Below, piece by piece: positions 1 through 8,532 of a stretch of 34,819 bases of DNA. The stretch comes from an uncultured Quadrisphaera sp. (lineage in GTDB: Bacteria; Actinomycetota; Actinomycetes; Actinomycetales; Quadrisphaeraceae). The DNA lies in contig CADCUY010000575.1 in NCBI GenBank assembly GCA_902806005.1, positions 1-34,819 of the forward strand, given 5' to 3'. The notes beneath the pieces are model-generated. The model did no database searches. It was not told where the DNA came from and worked only from the letters and a program-made list of their open reading frames with translations. Each line of letters starts with the position of its first letter. Positions within the stretch are counted from its first letter, which is position 1. Both the position numbers and the translations under genes were made by a program.

Positions 1-516
1 GTGCCGGGCCGGACCCAGCCGGTGCCCGCGCACGACGGGTGCGTGCCGGCGGCGCGGCCGGGGGCCGCGCGCTCGTCGGTGCTCCTGGCCGCGCTGGCGG
101 CGCTCGCGTTCGGGCTCTTCTTCGTCATCCTCGAGCGGGCGACCCGGGGCGCGGCGGTGCCCGGGGTCGGTCAGGGCGCGCTCGACGTCGCGGTGGTGGT
201 CGCGCTCGCCGTCCAGCTCGGGGCCCTGGTGGTCACGCTGCTCGCCGCCACCCGCCACACCCGCGCCTGCCTGCGGCCGGGCCGCTCGCTGCTCGGGCCC
301 GCCGTGGCCGTCGGGCTGCTCGACGTGGGCGCCGACCTGCTCGTCACCCTCGCGGTCGACCGGGGCCCGCTGGCCGTCGTCGGGCCGCTGGCCTCCCTCG
401 ACCCCGTCGTCGCGGTCCTCGTGGCCACCGTGGTGCTGCGGGAGCGCCTGCGACCGCTGGCCGCGCTCGGCGTCGTCGTCGCGATCGTCGGGATCGTGCT
501 CGTCGCGTCGGGCTGA
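1..516 (+). CDS. DMT/EamA-family transporter, C-terminal half (cut by window edge)
   Basis: The 171 residues are almost entirely hydrophobic helices separated by short basic loops. They end in the pattern of EamA repeats: a helix starting GPLASLDPVVAVLVATVVL, then the charged ERLRPL turn and a last helix GVVVAIVGIVLVASG. EamA transporters are inner-membrane drug/metabolite exporters with ten helices. Only about five are seen here, so the gene very likely begins left of the window. The GTG at base 1 is simply the first codon available and should not be read as the true start. The substrate cannot be inferred. The stop codon lies inside a 14-nt tandem repeat. The family call is fairly secure; completeness is not. 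Confidence 0.7.
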   Translation: MPGRTQPVPAHDGCVPAARPGAARSSVLLAALAALAFGLFFVILERATRGAAVPGVGQGALDVAVVVALAVQLGALVVTLLAATRHTRACLRPGRSLLGPAVAVGLLDVGADLLVTLAVDRGPLAVVGPLASLDPVVAVLVATVVLRERLRPLAALGVVVAIVGIVLVASG

Positions 517-552
517 CCGGGCTGGGCTGACCGGGCTGGGCTGACCGCGCTG
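511..552 (+). repeat. 14-nt tandem repeat, three copies, over the transporter stop codon
   Basis: The unit GGCTGACCGGGCTG occurs twice exactly (511-524, 525-538) and a third time with one change (539-552, GGCTGACCGCGCTG), followed by GGCT. Each unit contains TGA, and the first supplies the transporter's stop. It looks like replication-slippage duplication in the 3' end and spacer, with no evident regulatory role. Confidence 0.85.
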
Positions 553-591
553 GGCTTCCCGTGCGAGCGCGGCCCGTGGTGTCGTAGCCCC

Positions 592-1173
592 ATGGCCTGG
601 GAGGTCCACCCGGTGACGCCGGACCGCTTCGAGGACTTCGCCGACGTCGTCAACCGCACCCGCCGCCCCAGCCACTGCTGGTGCCTCTCGCACCGGCTGT
701 CGTCGGCGGAGATCGAGACGCTCGGCGGCGGCAGCCGGGAGCGGGCGGCCCGGCGGCTGTGCGAGCGCGAGGACCCCCCCGGGGTGGTGGCCTACCGGGA
801 CGGCGTGCCGGTGGGTTGGTGCAGCACCGGCCCCCGCGCCGAGATCACCCGGCTGGCCCGGTCGCGGCTGATCCGGCCCGTCGACGACCTCCCGGTGTGG
901 AGCATCGTGTGCGTCGTGGTCCGCGCCGGCCACCGCCGCCAGGGCGTCACGGCGCCCCTGATCGAGGGGGCGGTGCAGCACGCCGCCTCGCGCGGGGCGC
1001 CCGCCGTGGAGGCGCACCCGGTCGACCCGCCGGGGCGGATGGACCTGACGACGGCCTTCGTGGGCACCCGGGCGATGTTCGAGCGGGCCGGCTTCGCGGT
1101 GGTCGGGACGACGGACGCCGTCGCCGGCGGGCTGCCGCGCCTGGTGATGAGACGGGACCTCCGGGCGGGCTGA
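592..1173 (+). CDS. GNAT-family N-acetyltransferase
   Basis: A 193-residue protein with the GNAT layout: an N-terminal strand/helix (EVHPVTPDRFEDFADVV), a central strand VPVGWCSTGPR, and the acetyl-CoA-binding segment WSIVCVVVRAGHRRQGVTAPLI. In the last, RRQGVT fills the Q/RxxGxG/A pyrophosphate loop around residues 117-122. A C-terminal region MFERAGFAVVGTTD matches the usual end of the fold. The N-terminal PSHCWCLSHR stretch is cysteine-rich, as in a group of uncharacterised actinobacterial GNATs. The acceptor is unknown. It starts at ATG 592, 75 bp after the transporter and just past the tandem repeat. No neighbour suggests a substrate. Confidence 0.8.
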   Translation: MAWEVHPVTPDRFEDFADVVNRTRRPSHCWCLSHRLSSAEIETLGGGSRERAARRLCEREDPPGVVAYRDGVPVGWCSTGPRAEITRLARSRLIRPVDDLPVWSIVCVVVRAGHRRQGVTAPLIEGAVQHAASRGAPAVEAHPVDPPGRMDLTTAFVGTRAMFERAGFAVVGTTDAVAGGLPRLVMRRDLRAG

Positions 1174-1197
1174 GGGCCCGCGCGTCGTGCGCCGCGC

Positions 1198-1893
1198 TCA
1201 CAGCCCGAGGACGAGGTCGCGGACGGCGGCCGGCCGGGAGAGGAACGGGTGGTGGCCGGCGTCCAGCTCCACGACGGCGCCGGCCCGGGCGGCGAACCCC
1301 CGCTGGCGGTCGGCGGAGGTGCCCCGGTCCTGGGCGCACACCAGGTAGGTCGACGGCACCTGGTGCCACGCCGCCGCCGCCACCGGTGCGCCGATCACCG
1401 TCACGCTCTGCCGGGCGAGGCGGCTCGGGGCCTGCGCGCGGACCTCGGTGTCGCAGTCCTGCAGGAACACCTGGGTCAGCAGCGCGGGGCGGACGCCGAA
1501 GGTGCCCCCCTCGGGGTCGACGTCGAGGAAGGGGGCCGGGGCCTCCTCGCCGAAGGAGGCCAGGCTCTGCCCGACCTCGGGCAGGTAGCTGGAGACCAGC
1601 AGCAGGTGGCGCACGCTCCCCACGCCGGCGGCGGCCTCGGCCGTGACGACGCCCCCGTAGCTGTGGGCGACCACGACGGTCGGCTCGTCGCTCGCGGTGA
1701 GCTCCCGCCGGACCGCCGCGACGTCCTCGGCCAGCCCCGGCCCGTGCGCGCCGACCGCAGCACCCGTCTCCCCGCAGCTGGGCAGGGCGGGCGCCCGGCT
1801 GGCGACGCCCCGCTCGGCCAGCAGCTCGCCGGTGCGGTGCCACCACCACGCGCCGTCCCGCACGCACGCCCCGTGCACGAACACGACCCTCAT
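1198..1893 (-). CDS. Alpha/beta hydrolase
   Basis: From ATG 1893 the protein has 231 residues and opens directly with the first strand of the fold, MRVVFVHGACVRDGAWWW (HG oxyanion region). The nucleophile elbow VVAHSYGG lies at about residue 81 and a histidine-containing C-terminal turn, ELDAGHHPFLSRP, near residue 213. This is the compact hydrolase type often annotated as esterase or salicylate-esterase-like; the substrate is not predictable. The ORF track begins further upstream, but the ATG at 1893 is preceded by a good GGAGGG Shine-Dalgarno and the extra residues have no fold character. It is divergent from the TetR gene at 1973, whose likely operator sits in its promoter, so TetR repression is the natural inference. 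Confidence 0.82.
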   Translation of the reverse strand: MRVVFVHGACVRDGAWWWHRTGELLAERGVASRAPALPSCGETGAAVGAHGPGLAEDVAAVRRELTASDEPTVVVAHSYGGVVTAEAAAGVGSVRHLLLVSSYLPEVGQSLASFGEEAPAPFLDVDPEGGTFGVRPALLTQVFLQDCDTEVRAQAPSRLARQSVTVIGAPVAAAAWHQVPSTYLVCAQDRGTSADRQRGFAARAGAVVELDAGHHPFLSRPAAVRDLVLGL

Positions 1894-1932
1894 CGCGACC
1901 CTCCTCGTCCGGTCCCACCAGGTGCTCCTGGA

Positions 1933-1961
1933 ACGGTAGACGAACGGGCCGTTACGGCTAA
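1933..1961 (-). promoter_or_regulatory. Hydrolase promoter with embedded TetR-type operator
   Basis: On the minus strand a TTAGCC -35-like hexamer (1956-1961) is separated by 17 bp from a TACCGT -10 (1933-1938), about 40 nt before the hydrolase ATG. The spacer contains the dyad AACGG-G-CCGTT (1943-1953). A short dyad between -35 and -10 in the gap of a divergent TetR pair is the classic repressor arrangement. Positions are seen; function is inferred. Confidence 0.45.
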
Positions 1962-1972
1962 GACTGCGAGGC

Positions 1973-2518
1973 GTGGGACGGCGACCCCAACCGCAGATCC
2001 GGCAGCGCCTCCTCGACGCCTGCACCGACCACGCCCTCCAGCACGGGCTCCCGAGCCAGCTCGGGCCGCTGGCCGCTGCCGCCGGCACCTCGCCGCGGAT
2101 GCTGATCTACCACTTCGGCACCCGCGACGGGCTGCTCCGCGAGGTCCTCGGCCGCGCCCGGGCCCGGCAGGTGGAGGTGTTCACCGAGCTCCTGCGGGCC
2201 CGGCCGGACGAGGCCTACACGGCGACCCTGGACCGCGCGTGGTCGGCGATGACCGGGCCGCAGGGCCAGCCCTACCTGCGGATGTTCACCAGGCTGCACG
2301 ACAGCGCCGGGGAGCCGCTGTGGCCCGGCTTCCGGCGCGCCGCGACCACCGACTGGCTCGCCCCGCTCGAGGACGGCATGCGCACCCTCGGCCGCCCGGA
2401 GCTGGGCACCGTCGTGCTCGCCGTCATCCGCGGGCTGCTCGTGGACCTGGACGCCACCGGCGACGCCGACCGCACCTCGCGGGCCTTCCGCGCCTTCCTC
2501 GCCACCGTCCGCGGCTGA
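1973..2518 (+). CDS. TetR/AcrR-family transcriptional regulator
   Basis: A 181-residue protein with an N-terminal helix-turn-helix: QIRQRLLDACTDHALQHG, then LGPLAAAAGTSPRMLIYHFGTRDGLLREVL. This matches the TetR signature, including the YHF recognition-helix end and the K/RDxLL follow-on, at residues 8-57. The C-terminal ligand domain is helical and not diagnostic. It starts at GTG 1973. There is no convincing Shine-Dalgarno, and a TAAGAC hexamer ends 8 nt before the GTG, so the mRNA may be leaderless. It is divergent from the alpha/beta hydrolase with an 79-bp gap carrying an 11-bp dyad, so it probably represses that gene and perhaps itself. The ligand is unknown. Confidence 0.88.
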   Translation: MGRRPQPQIRQRLLDACTDHALQHGLPSQLGPLAAAAGTSPRMLIYHFGTRDGLLREVLGRARARQVEVFTELLRARPDEAYTATLDRAWSAMTGPQGQPYLRMFTRLHDSAGEPLWPGFRRAATTDWLAPLEDGMRTLGRPELGTVVLAVIRGLLVDLDATGDADRTSRAFRAFLATVRG

Positions 2519-2555
2519 GCGCGACGCGCCGGGGTGTCGGGCGCCGCGCCCCTGC

Positions 2556-4067
2556 TCACGGCGACCGGGCTTCGAGGAAGGCGTAGACCTCGGCGTCGTC
2601 GACGCCGGGGAAGTCGCCGCGGGGGAGCGGCGCGAGGACGTGCGCGTGCAGGTGCGCGCTGGGCCACGCCCGCGGGCGCCACCGCTCGGTCAGCTCGACG
2701 GGTGGGCGGCGGCAGCAGCCCTCGTCGGGGCACCGTGAGGCGTTCCGGACGGTGGTGTCACGGCCGCGGAACCACTTGGCGTGGGCGTAGGGGACCCCCA
2801 CGGTGATGGAGAAGGCGCCGGTGGGCCCGCCGGCGCTGGTGGTGCCGGCGGCGGTCTGCGTGGAGCACCAGTAGGTGCCGGCGGGGGTGTCGGTGTACTG
2901 GTAGTTCTCGGTGGTGCGCGAGCGGGTGGTGAAGACGGCCCGGGCCTGCCAGCGGCGGCAGACCGGCTGACCCTCGATCGCCCCGGTGTCGTCCTGGGGC
3001 AGGGGTACCCCGTCGTTGCTGTACCCGCGGTACAGGGCCCCGTCCTCGCCGGTGCGCAGGAAGTGCAGGCGGATGCCGAGCGCGGTGGTGGCCAGGTTGG
3101 TCAGCCGGTGGGCGGCGGCCTCGTGGGTGACGCCGAAGGCGTCGCGGAAGTCCTCGACCGCCAGGTCCTTCGCCGCTCTGGCGGCGCTCAGGTGCTCGGT
3201 GGCCGCCGTCCTGGGCATCAGGCAGGCGGCGGCGAAGTAGTTGATCTCCAGGCGCTGGCGGAGGAAGTCCGCGTAGTCGACGGGGTGCTCGTGGTCGAGG
3301 ATCCGGTGGGCGAGGGCCTGCAGGGCCAGGGAGCGCAGCCCGTGCCCGCCGGGGATGGACGCCGGTGGCAGGTAGATGCGCCCGCCGGCCAGGTCGGTCA
3401 CCGACCGGGTCGAGTGCGGGAGGTCGTCGGCGTGGACGATGGTGAACCCGAGGTCGGCGGCCATCCTGGCCACGGCCCGGTGGGTCAGGGCACCACCGGT
3501 GTACCCCGCGGAGCGGACGGCGGACTCGGCGAGGTCCTCCAGCTCCGGCAGGTGGTTGTCGTGGGCCTGCATCAGCAGCCGCAGCTCGGTGTTGGCCCGC
3601 CGAGCCTCCTCCGGGGTGCTCGCCGAGGCGCGGTCGCGGCGGGCGAGCTCGGTGTGCAGGGCGACCAGGGACTCCAGCGCCTCGACCGGCATCCGCTTGC
3701 CCGGGCGCACCGGCGCCAGGCCGAGGGCGGCGAAGCCCGGACGGCGCTGGGCCCGCTCGAGGGCGATCTCCAGCGCCGCGCGCCGGGAGGGGGGCGGGTC
3801 GGCGGCCAGCAGGTCGGCCAGCGGCACCGACAGGGCCCGGGCCAGGCCCTGCAGCAGGGACAGGCGCGGTTCGCGGCGCCCGTTCTCGAGCAGGGACAGC
3901 GCGCTGGCGGTCGCGCCCACCTGCTCACCCAGGGCGGCGAGGGTCAGGCCTGCGGCGGTGCGGTAGTGCCGCACCCGCCGGCCGACGGTGATCGAGTCAC
4001 CGGACCGCACCTCCGACGGGGGAGCGGGGACGGCGTCGTCCAGGGCGGCGACGCGGACGCGGCTCAC
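2556..4067 (-). CDS. RamB/ScfR-like XRE regulator with degenerate ImmA/IrrE domain
   Basis: The order of domains is that of short-chain fatty acyl-CoA regulators (RamB type): a Cro/XRE HTH ([38 protein letters not shown]), an IrrE-like middle region (RIYLPP...[13 protein letters not shown]...[13 protein letters not shown]) and a C-terminal domain with [13 protein letters not shown] and a CPDEGC cysteine pair. The metalloprotease HExxH is absent: AHRILDH lacks the catalytic Glu, as expected for a ligand-sensing rather than proteolytic member. RamB proteins control acetate and propionate metabolism genes. Here the gene is divergent from pckG, so control of gluconeogenesis is a reasonable inference. 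The track starts at a TTG (4088); I prefer GTG 4067, which lies 6 nt after a TACAGT -10. Confidence 0.85.
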   Translation of the reverse strand: MSRVRVAALDDAVPAPPSEVRSGDSITVGRRVRHYRTAAGLTLAALGEQVGATASALSLLENGRREPRLSLLQGLARALSVPLADLLAADPPPSRRAALEIALERAQRRPGFAALGLAPVRPGKRMPVEALESLVALHTELARRDRASASTPEEARRANTELRLLMQAHDNHLPELEDLAESAVRSAGYTGGALTHRAVARMAADLGFTIVHADDLPHSTRSVTDLAGGRIYLPPASIPGGHGLRSLALQALAHRILDHEHPVDYADFLRQRLEINYFAAACLMPRTAATEHLSAARAAKDLAVEDFRDAFGVTHEAAAHRLTNLATTALGIRLHFLRTGEDGALYRGYSNDGVPLPQDDTGAIEGQPVCRRWQARAVFTTRSRTTENYQYTDTPAGTYWCSTQTAAGTTSAGGPTGAFSITVGVPYAHAKWFRGRDTTVRNASRCPDEGCCRRPPVELTERWRPRAWPSAHLHAHVLAPLPRGDFPGVDDAEVYAFLEARSP

Positions 4068-4098
4068 CTTGTGACTGTAGCGAAACAACGCCGGTTCT
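4068..4098 (-). promoter_or_regulatory. Putative promoter of the RamB-like gene
   Basis: The minus strand carries GTGACA, a 19-bp spacer and TACAGT (4073-4078), then CACAAG and the GTG start. The spacer is longer than ideal, so the -35 is weak; the -10 is good. The remaining 80 bp toward pckG (to 4181) would hold that gene's promoter and any regulator site. I found no perfect RamB-type TTTGCAAA box. Confidence 0.35.
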
Positions 4099-4181
4099 TG
4101 TCACCGTTGAGGGCTACCGACAGGGCCGTCCAGCGGCACATCGTGGTCAGGACCACCCGTCCTGCCCCGACGAGGAGCCCC

Positions 4182-6020
4182 GTGACCGTCACCGACCCCA
4201 CCACCACCCTGCCGACCACCACCGACCTGCAGGCGTGGGTCGAGCAGGTGGCTGCCCTGACCGAGCCGGAGGCGGTGGTGTGGTGCGACGGCTCGGAGGC
4301 CGAGCGGCAGCGGCTGACCGCCGTGGCCGTGCGCACCGGGACGCTGACCCCCCTGGACCCGTCCCTGCACTACGGCTCCCACCTGGCCCGCTCGTCCGAG
4401 GACGACGTCGCCCGGGTCGAGGACCGCACCTACATCTGCTCGCCGACGCCGGCCGGGGCCGGGCCGACGAACCACTGGCGCGAGCCGGTCGCGATGCGCG
4501 CGGAGCTGGCCGGGTGCTTCGCCGGGTCGATGCGCGGGCGGGTGATGTACGTGGTGCCGTTCGCGATGGGCCCGGTCGGCGGCCCGCTCTCGCGACTCGG
4601 CGTGGAGCTGACCGACTCCCCGTACGTCGTCCTCAGCATGCGCATCACCACCCGGATCGGCGCGGGGCCCGAGCTGCTCATCGCCGGAGGCGCGCCGTGG
4701 GTGCGGGCGGTGCACTCGGTCGGCGCGCCGCTGCTCGAGGGCGAGCAGGACGTGCCGTGGCCGAGCAACCCCGTCAAGCACATCGCCCACTTCCCCGACA
4801 GCAGGGAGGTGTGGTCGTACGGCTCGGGGTACGGCGGCAACGCCCTGCTGGGCAAGAAGGCCTTCGCGCTGCGCCTGGCCTCGGTCATGGGCCGCGACGA
4901 GGGGTGGCTGGCCGAGCACATGCTGCTGATCCGCCTGACCTCCCCGGCCGGGCGGCGCTACCACCTGGCCGCGGCCTTCCCCTCCGCGTGCGGCAAGACC
5001 AACCTGGCGATGATGCGCCCCAGCCTGCCCGGGTGGTCGGTGGAGACCCTCGGCGACGACATCGCCTGGATGCGACCCGGGCCCGACGGGCGCCTGTGGG
5101 CGATCAACCCCGAGGCGGGGCTGTTCGGGGTCGCGCCGGGCACGGGCGAGGCGACCAACCCGAACGCGATGGGCGCGCTGTGGGGGAACACCATCTACAC
5201 CAACGTGGCGCTCACCGACGACGGTGACGTGTGGTGGGAGGGCAGGACCGGGCGTCCGCCCGAGCACGCGACCGACTGGCGCGGCCAGGACTGGACCCCC
5301 GCCGACGGCGCGGCCGGCCGGCCGGCCGCGCACCCGAACGCCCGGTTCACCGTGCCGATGCACCAGGTGCCCTCCGCCGCCGCCGACTGGGACGACCCGG
5401 CCGGCGTCCCGCTCGACGCGATCATCGTCGGCGGGCGTCGCGCCGGCGTCGTGCCGCTGGTCGCCCAGGCCCGCGACTGGGCCCACGGGGTCTTCATGGG
5501 CGCGACGGTGGCCTCGGAGCAGACCGCCGCCGCCGAGGGCGCCGAGGTGGGGCGGCTCCGCCGGGACCCCTTCGCCATGCTCCCGTTCTGCGGGTACGAC
5601 ATGGGCGAGCACTGGGCCCACTGGCTGGCCGTCGGGGAGGCCCTCGGCGACGGTGCGCCGGCGTTCTTCGCCGTCAACTGGTTCCGCAAGGACGACGGCG
5701 GCGACTACCTGTGGCCGGGCTTCGGTGAGAACGCCCGCGTCCTGGCCTGGGTCGCAGCCCGCCTCGACGGGCTGGTCGGCGCCGTCGACACCCCCGCCGG
5801 CCTCGTGCCCGCCCCCGGCGCCCTCGACACCACCGGGCTCGACCTGCCCGACGGGGCCCTCGAGCAGCTGCTCAGCGTCGACCCCGCCGCCTACGCGGCG
5901 GAGGCCGACCTGACCGAGGAGTTCTTCGCCACCTTCGGCCCCACCCTGCCGGCGGCCATGACCCAGCAGCTCGCGGAGCTGCGGACGCGGGCCGGTGGGC
6001 CCCCCCGGCCCGCGTCCTGA
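4182..6020 (+). CDS. pckG: Phosphoenolpyruvate carboxykinase (GTP)
   Basis: From GTG 4182 (GAGGAG Shine-Dalgarno 8 nt upstream) the protein has 612 residues, the normal size for GTP-dependent PEPCK. It converts oxaloacetate plus GTP to PEP, GDP and CO2, the entry step of gluconeogenesis, in the cytosol. Diagnostic segments are the substrate region ([16 protein letters not shown]), the kinase-1a P-loop with the hyper-reactive cysteine [12 protein letters not shown] (about residues 268-279), the kinase-2 metal site GDDIAWMR (about 291) and [30 protein letters not shown] near the C-terminus is also family-typical. The ORF track runs in from far upstream (2781), but that part is antisense to the RamB-like gene. 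The divergent RamB-like regulator is the likely controller. Confidence 0.97.
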   Translation: MTVTDPTTTLPTTTDLQAWVEQVAALTEPEAVVWCDGSEAERQRLTAVAVRTGTLTPLDPSLHYGSHLARSSEDDVARVEDRTYICSPTPAGAGPTNHWREPVAMRAELAGCFAGSMRGRVMYVVPFAMGPVGGPLSRLGVELTDSPYVVLSMRITTRIGAGPELLIAGGAPWVRAVHSVGAPLLEGEQDVPWPSNPVKHIAHFPDSREVWSYGSGYGGNALLGKKAFALRLASVMGRDEGWLAEHMLLIRLTSPAGRRYHLAAAFPSACGKTNLAMMRPSLPGWSVETLGDDIAWMRPGPDGRLWAINPEAGLFGVAPGTGEATNPNAMGALWGNTIYTNVALTDDGDVWWEGRTGRPPEHATDWRGQDWTPADGAAGRPAAHPNARFTVPMHQVPSAAADWDDPAGVPLDAIIVGGRRAGVVPLVAQARDWAHGVFMGATVASEQTAAAEGAEVGRLRRDPFAMLPFCGYDMGEHWAHWLAVGEALGDGAPAFFAVNWFRKDDGGDYLWPGFGENARVLAWVAARLDGLVGAVDTPAGLVPAPGALDTTGLDLPDGALEQLLSVDPAAYAAEADLTEEFFATFGPTLPAAMTQQLAELRTRAGGPPRPAS

Positions 6021-6059
6021 GCCACGGGCGCGCGGCGCCCGGAGCCGGCCGCCACCCCC

Positions 6060-6098
6060 ATAGCGCCGCGCTATCGCCGCATCGAGCACCGGTACTGG
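6060..6098 (+). promoter_or_regulatory. LysR-type (T-N11-A) dyad before the M24 gene
   Basis: ATAGCGC-C-GCGCTAT (6060-6074) is a perfect 7-bp inverted repeat and fits the LysR T-N11-A box. The 9-mer CGGTACTGG follows at 6090-6098. The same 9-mer occurs on the minus strand at 8396-8404, upstream of the LysR gene. This suggests that the M24 gene belongs to that LysR regulon; the link is an inference. Confidence 0.4.
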
Positions 6099-6174
6099 AC
6101 CCGCACCCGGTGCGACGCGTTCGATGGGCCCGCGGAGGGCCGTGACCCTGACGACCGCAGAGAAGGAGTGAGCC

Positions 6175-7353
6175 GTGCTGACCGACCGCACCCCCGTCGA
6201 GGAGTACCACGCGCGCTGGAGGCGCGCCCAGGCCGTGTGCCGCGAGAACGGCGTCGAGGCCCTGGTCGTCTGGTCGCGGGGTGGCGGGACCCTCGACACC
6301 TCCGACGACGTGGTCTACCTGGCCAACCACTACGCCGTCTTCCCGTACCTCAACGACCTGCCGGGCGAGTGGTCGGGCCTGTCCAGCACAGCCGTCGTCC
6401 TGCCCGTCGACGGCGAGCCCACCCTGTGCGTCGACACCCCGCCGATCCGCGCGGACTCGGTGCCCGTCGACGACGTGCGGGTCTCCGAGCTGCTGCCCGA
6501 CCTGGTCGGCAAGGTCCTCGCCGAGCGGGGCCTGAGCAGCGCCCGCGTGGGCCTGGTGGCCGGCAACGCGCTGCTCCTGGCCCCGTACCGGCGCCTGCTG
6601 GAGGCCTGCCCGAAGGTCGACTTCGTGCCCATGGACAACGCGGTCGACCAGCTGCGGGCCCGCAAGAGCCCCTACGAGTTCGAGCTGCTGCGCGAGGTCG
6701 CCGTCATCGGCAGCGAGGCGATGACCGCGATGATGACCTCGGCGACCCGACCCGGGTCCCGGGAGTCCGACGCCGTCCGGGCCGCCTACGACCACGTCAT
6801 CAGCAACGGCGGGGCGCCCTACGACGCCGCGGTCGCCTCCGGGCCCCACAGCGAGTACTTCGCCTACGGGCAGGTGCCGCAGTGGACGACGCGGGAGCTG
6901 GAGAGCGGCGACATCTTCCACTGCGACATGTACGGGGCCGCCGTCGAGGGCTACCGCTACGACCTCTCACGGACGACGTTCGTGGGCGGGCGTCCCACCT
7001 CCGCGCAGGAGGAGGTCCTCGACGGGGCGATCGCGTCCATCAGGGCCGGGATCGCGGTCCTGCGGCCCGGGGTGCTGGCCTCGGAGGTCTTCCGCGCCGT
7101 CCAGGGGGTGCTCGACGAGCGCGGGATCGACGTCGGCTACCCGATCCACGGGCACTCCTTCGGCCTCGGCTGGGAGGGCCCGTGGATCACCCCCGGCCAG
7201 GACGTGCCCATCGAGGCGGGCATGGCCATCGCCGTGGAGACGATGGCCGGTCGCCCGGGCGTGGGCAGCGTCAAGTTCGAGGAGAACGTGCTCGTGCACG
7301 AGGACCGCGTCGAGCTGCTGACGACCACGCCGGAGAAGCCCTGGCTGCTGTGA
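6175..7353 (+). CDS. M24-family metallopeptidase (creatinase/Xaa-Pro peptidase-like)
   Basis: A 392-residue two-domain protein of the pita-bread fold. The N-terminal creatinase domain (to about residue 165) contains WSRGGGTLDTSDDVVYLANH. The C-terminal catalytic domain shows all five metal ligands: Asp251 (HCDMYG), Asp263 (YRYDLSRT), His327 (IHGHSFG), Glu355 (AVETM) and the glutamate in KFEENVLV (about 369-370). Family members are aminopeptidase P, prolidase, creatinase, or lyase-like proteins such as DddP. The complete metal set argues for hydrolase or lyase activity, but the substrate is unknown. It starts at GTG 6175 with an AGAAGGAG Shine-Dalgarno. It stands alone after pckG, with a LysR-type dyad upstream and a strong terminator downstream. 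Confidence 0.85.
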   Translation: MLTDRTPVEEYHARWRRAQAVCRENGVEALVVWSRGGGTLDTSDDVVYLANHYAVFPYLNDLPGEWSGLSSTAVVLPVDGEPTLCVDTPPIRADSVPVDDVRVSELLPDLVGKVLAERGLSSARVGLVAGNALLLAPYRRLLEACPKVDFVPMDNAVDQLRARKSPYEFELLREVAVIGSEAMTAMMTSATRPGSRESDAVRAAYDHVISNGGAPYDAAVASGPHSEYFAYGQVPQWTTRELESGDIFHCDMYGAAVEGYRYDLSRTTFVGGRPTSAQEEVLDGAIASIRAGIAVLRPGVLASEVFRAVQGVLDERGIDVGYPIHGHSFGLGWEGPWITPGQDVPIEAGMAIAVETMAGRPGVGSVKFEENVLVHEDRVELLTTTPEKPWLL

Positions 7354-7358
7354 CGCCG

Positions 7359-7396
7359 CGCCGGCGCCCGCCCCCGCGCGGGGGCGGGCGCCGGCG
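7359..7396. terminator. Bidirectional 17-bp GC hairpin terminator
   Basis: A perfect stem starting GCCGGCGCCCGCCCCC with loop GCGC fills the 43-bp gap between the convergent M24 and LysR genes and ends exactly at the LysR stop codon. There is no T-tract, which is usual in high-GC actinobacteria. It would stop transcription from both sides. Confidence 0.8.
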
Positions 7397-8362
7397 TCAG
7401 GACGGAACGGCCGCCAGGGTCGCCGGTGCCACGGCCTCCTGGCGCGCCGGGGAGGCCATCGGGACGACGTCGAGGGCGGCGAGCATCCGCGCCGTCTCCA
7501 CGAAGTCGGCGACCGGTTCCGAGTCGAGGTCGTTGCGCCAGGCGATCGCCAGCGGCGAGGACGGCAGCCCCGTGACGGGGATGAAGGCCAGGCCCGGCCG
7601 GTCGTAGTACCGCTGCGTGGAGGCCTGGGTGAAGGCGACCCCGCGCCCGGAGAGGATGGCCTCGAAGCACTCGTCGACCCCGGCGACCTCGGCGCCCACC
7701 CTCACCGCGTGCGACCCGCGGCTGGACGTGGCCAGCCAGAAGTCGCGCCAGGCGCTCGGGGCGCGCCGGGCCACGAAGGGCACGTCGAGGACGTCCTCGA
7801 CCGACACCTCGGAACGGGCGGCCAGCGGGGAGTCGGTGGAGGTGACCAGCACGCGGGGCTCGACGAACAGGGTCTCCACGTCCAGCCAGTCCTGCACCAG
7901 CAGCGGGGGGCGCACGAAGGCGACGTCGACGCTGCCGTTCGCCAGCCCGACGGTGGGGTCGGCGAAGTCGTGGGAGCGCATCTCGACCTGCACGCGCGGG
8001 TGGCGGGCCTGGAACGCCGTCAGCACCTTGGGCGTCAGCTCCGCGGCGGCGTTGCCCTGGAAGCCGACCACCAGCGTGCCGCGCAGCCCCCGGGCCGCCT
8101 CCCGGGTGGCCGCGACCAGCCGGTCCGCGCCGACCAGGAGCCGGGTCGCCTCCTCCAGCAGCACGGCACCGACGTCGGTGAGCTCGACGCTCCTGCTCGT
8201 GCGCTCGAACAGCCGCGTCCCCAGGGAGTGCTCGAGCTTGCGGATCTGCACCGACAGCGACGGCTGGGCGATGTGCAGCCGGGCCGCGGCCCGGCCGAAG
8301 TGCAGCTCCTCGGCGACGGCCACGAAGTAGCGCAGGGAGCGCAGCTCCGGGGGCTCAGGCAC
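7397..8362 (-). CDS. LysR-family transcriptional regulator
   Basis: A protein of 321 residues (324 if started at GTG 8371 as in the track). The N-terminal winged HTH is textbook LysR: LRYFVAVAEELHFGRAAARLHIAQPSLSVQIRKLEHSLGTRLFERTSRSVELTDVG. A periplasmic-binding-like effector domain follows (LVVGFQGNAAAELTPKVL, SVDVAFVRPP, FVARRAPSAWRDFW). I prefer GTG 8362 because a TACCGT -10 (8370-8375) lies 7 nt before it and overlaps the upstream GTG. It is divergent from the SCP2-like/hydrolase/ALDH operon at 8533, with a 21-bp dyad between, so it most likely activates that operon. The inducer is unknown. Confidence 0.92.
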   Translation of the reverse strand: MPEPPELRSLRYFVAVAEELHFGRAAARLHIAQPSLSVQIRKLEHSLGTRLFERTSRSVELTDVGAVLLEEATRLLVGADRLVAATREAARGLRGTLVVGFQGNAAAELTPKVLTAFQARHPRVQVEMRSHDFADPTVGLANGSVDVAFVRPPLLVQDWLDVETLFVEPRVLVTSTDSPLAARSEVSVEDVLDVPFVARRAPSAWRDFWLATSSRGSHAVRVGAEVAGVDECFEAILSGRGVAFTQASTQRYYDRPGLAFIPVTGLPSSPLAIAWRNDLDSEPVADFVETARMLAALDVVPMASPARQEAVAPATLAAVPS

Positions 8363-8395
8363 GGGCGACACGGTAGGACGGCGTCCCGGGCCGCA

Positions 8396-8421
8396 CCAGT
8401 ACCGATCACCTATCGATCGGT
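8396..8421. promoter_or_regulatory. Probable LysR operator in the divergent LysR/8533 gap
   Basis: ACCGATC-N7-GATCGGT (8401-8421) is a perfect 7-bp inverted repeat, with ATC-N7-GAT inside. It partly overlaps CCAGTACCG (8396-8404), the reverse complement of the 9-mer near the M24 gene. It lies in the 170-bp gap between the LysR gene and the operon it faces. Confidence 0.5.
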
Positions 8422-8532
8422 GAGCAGGCGGTCTTGGACGCCGCGGGCGCGCGTCGGCTCTGATGGTCGAGACCCGCAGCCCCCGCAGACGAGGGCACCG
8501 GTCATCCCACCCGCTCAGAGAGGAGCTCCACG

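Noticed and set aside
2781-4181. 467-codon N-terminal extension of the PEPCK ORF
   Set aside because: It is antisense to the RamB-like gene, low-complexity, and PEPCK has a proper GTG start with Shine-Dalgarno at 4182 giving the normal length.
4101-6299. 732-codon minus-strand ORF over pckG
   Set aside because: GC-rich shadow ORF opposite a certain gene; Gly/Arg/Val-rich with no motif.
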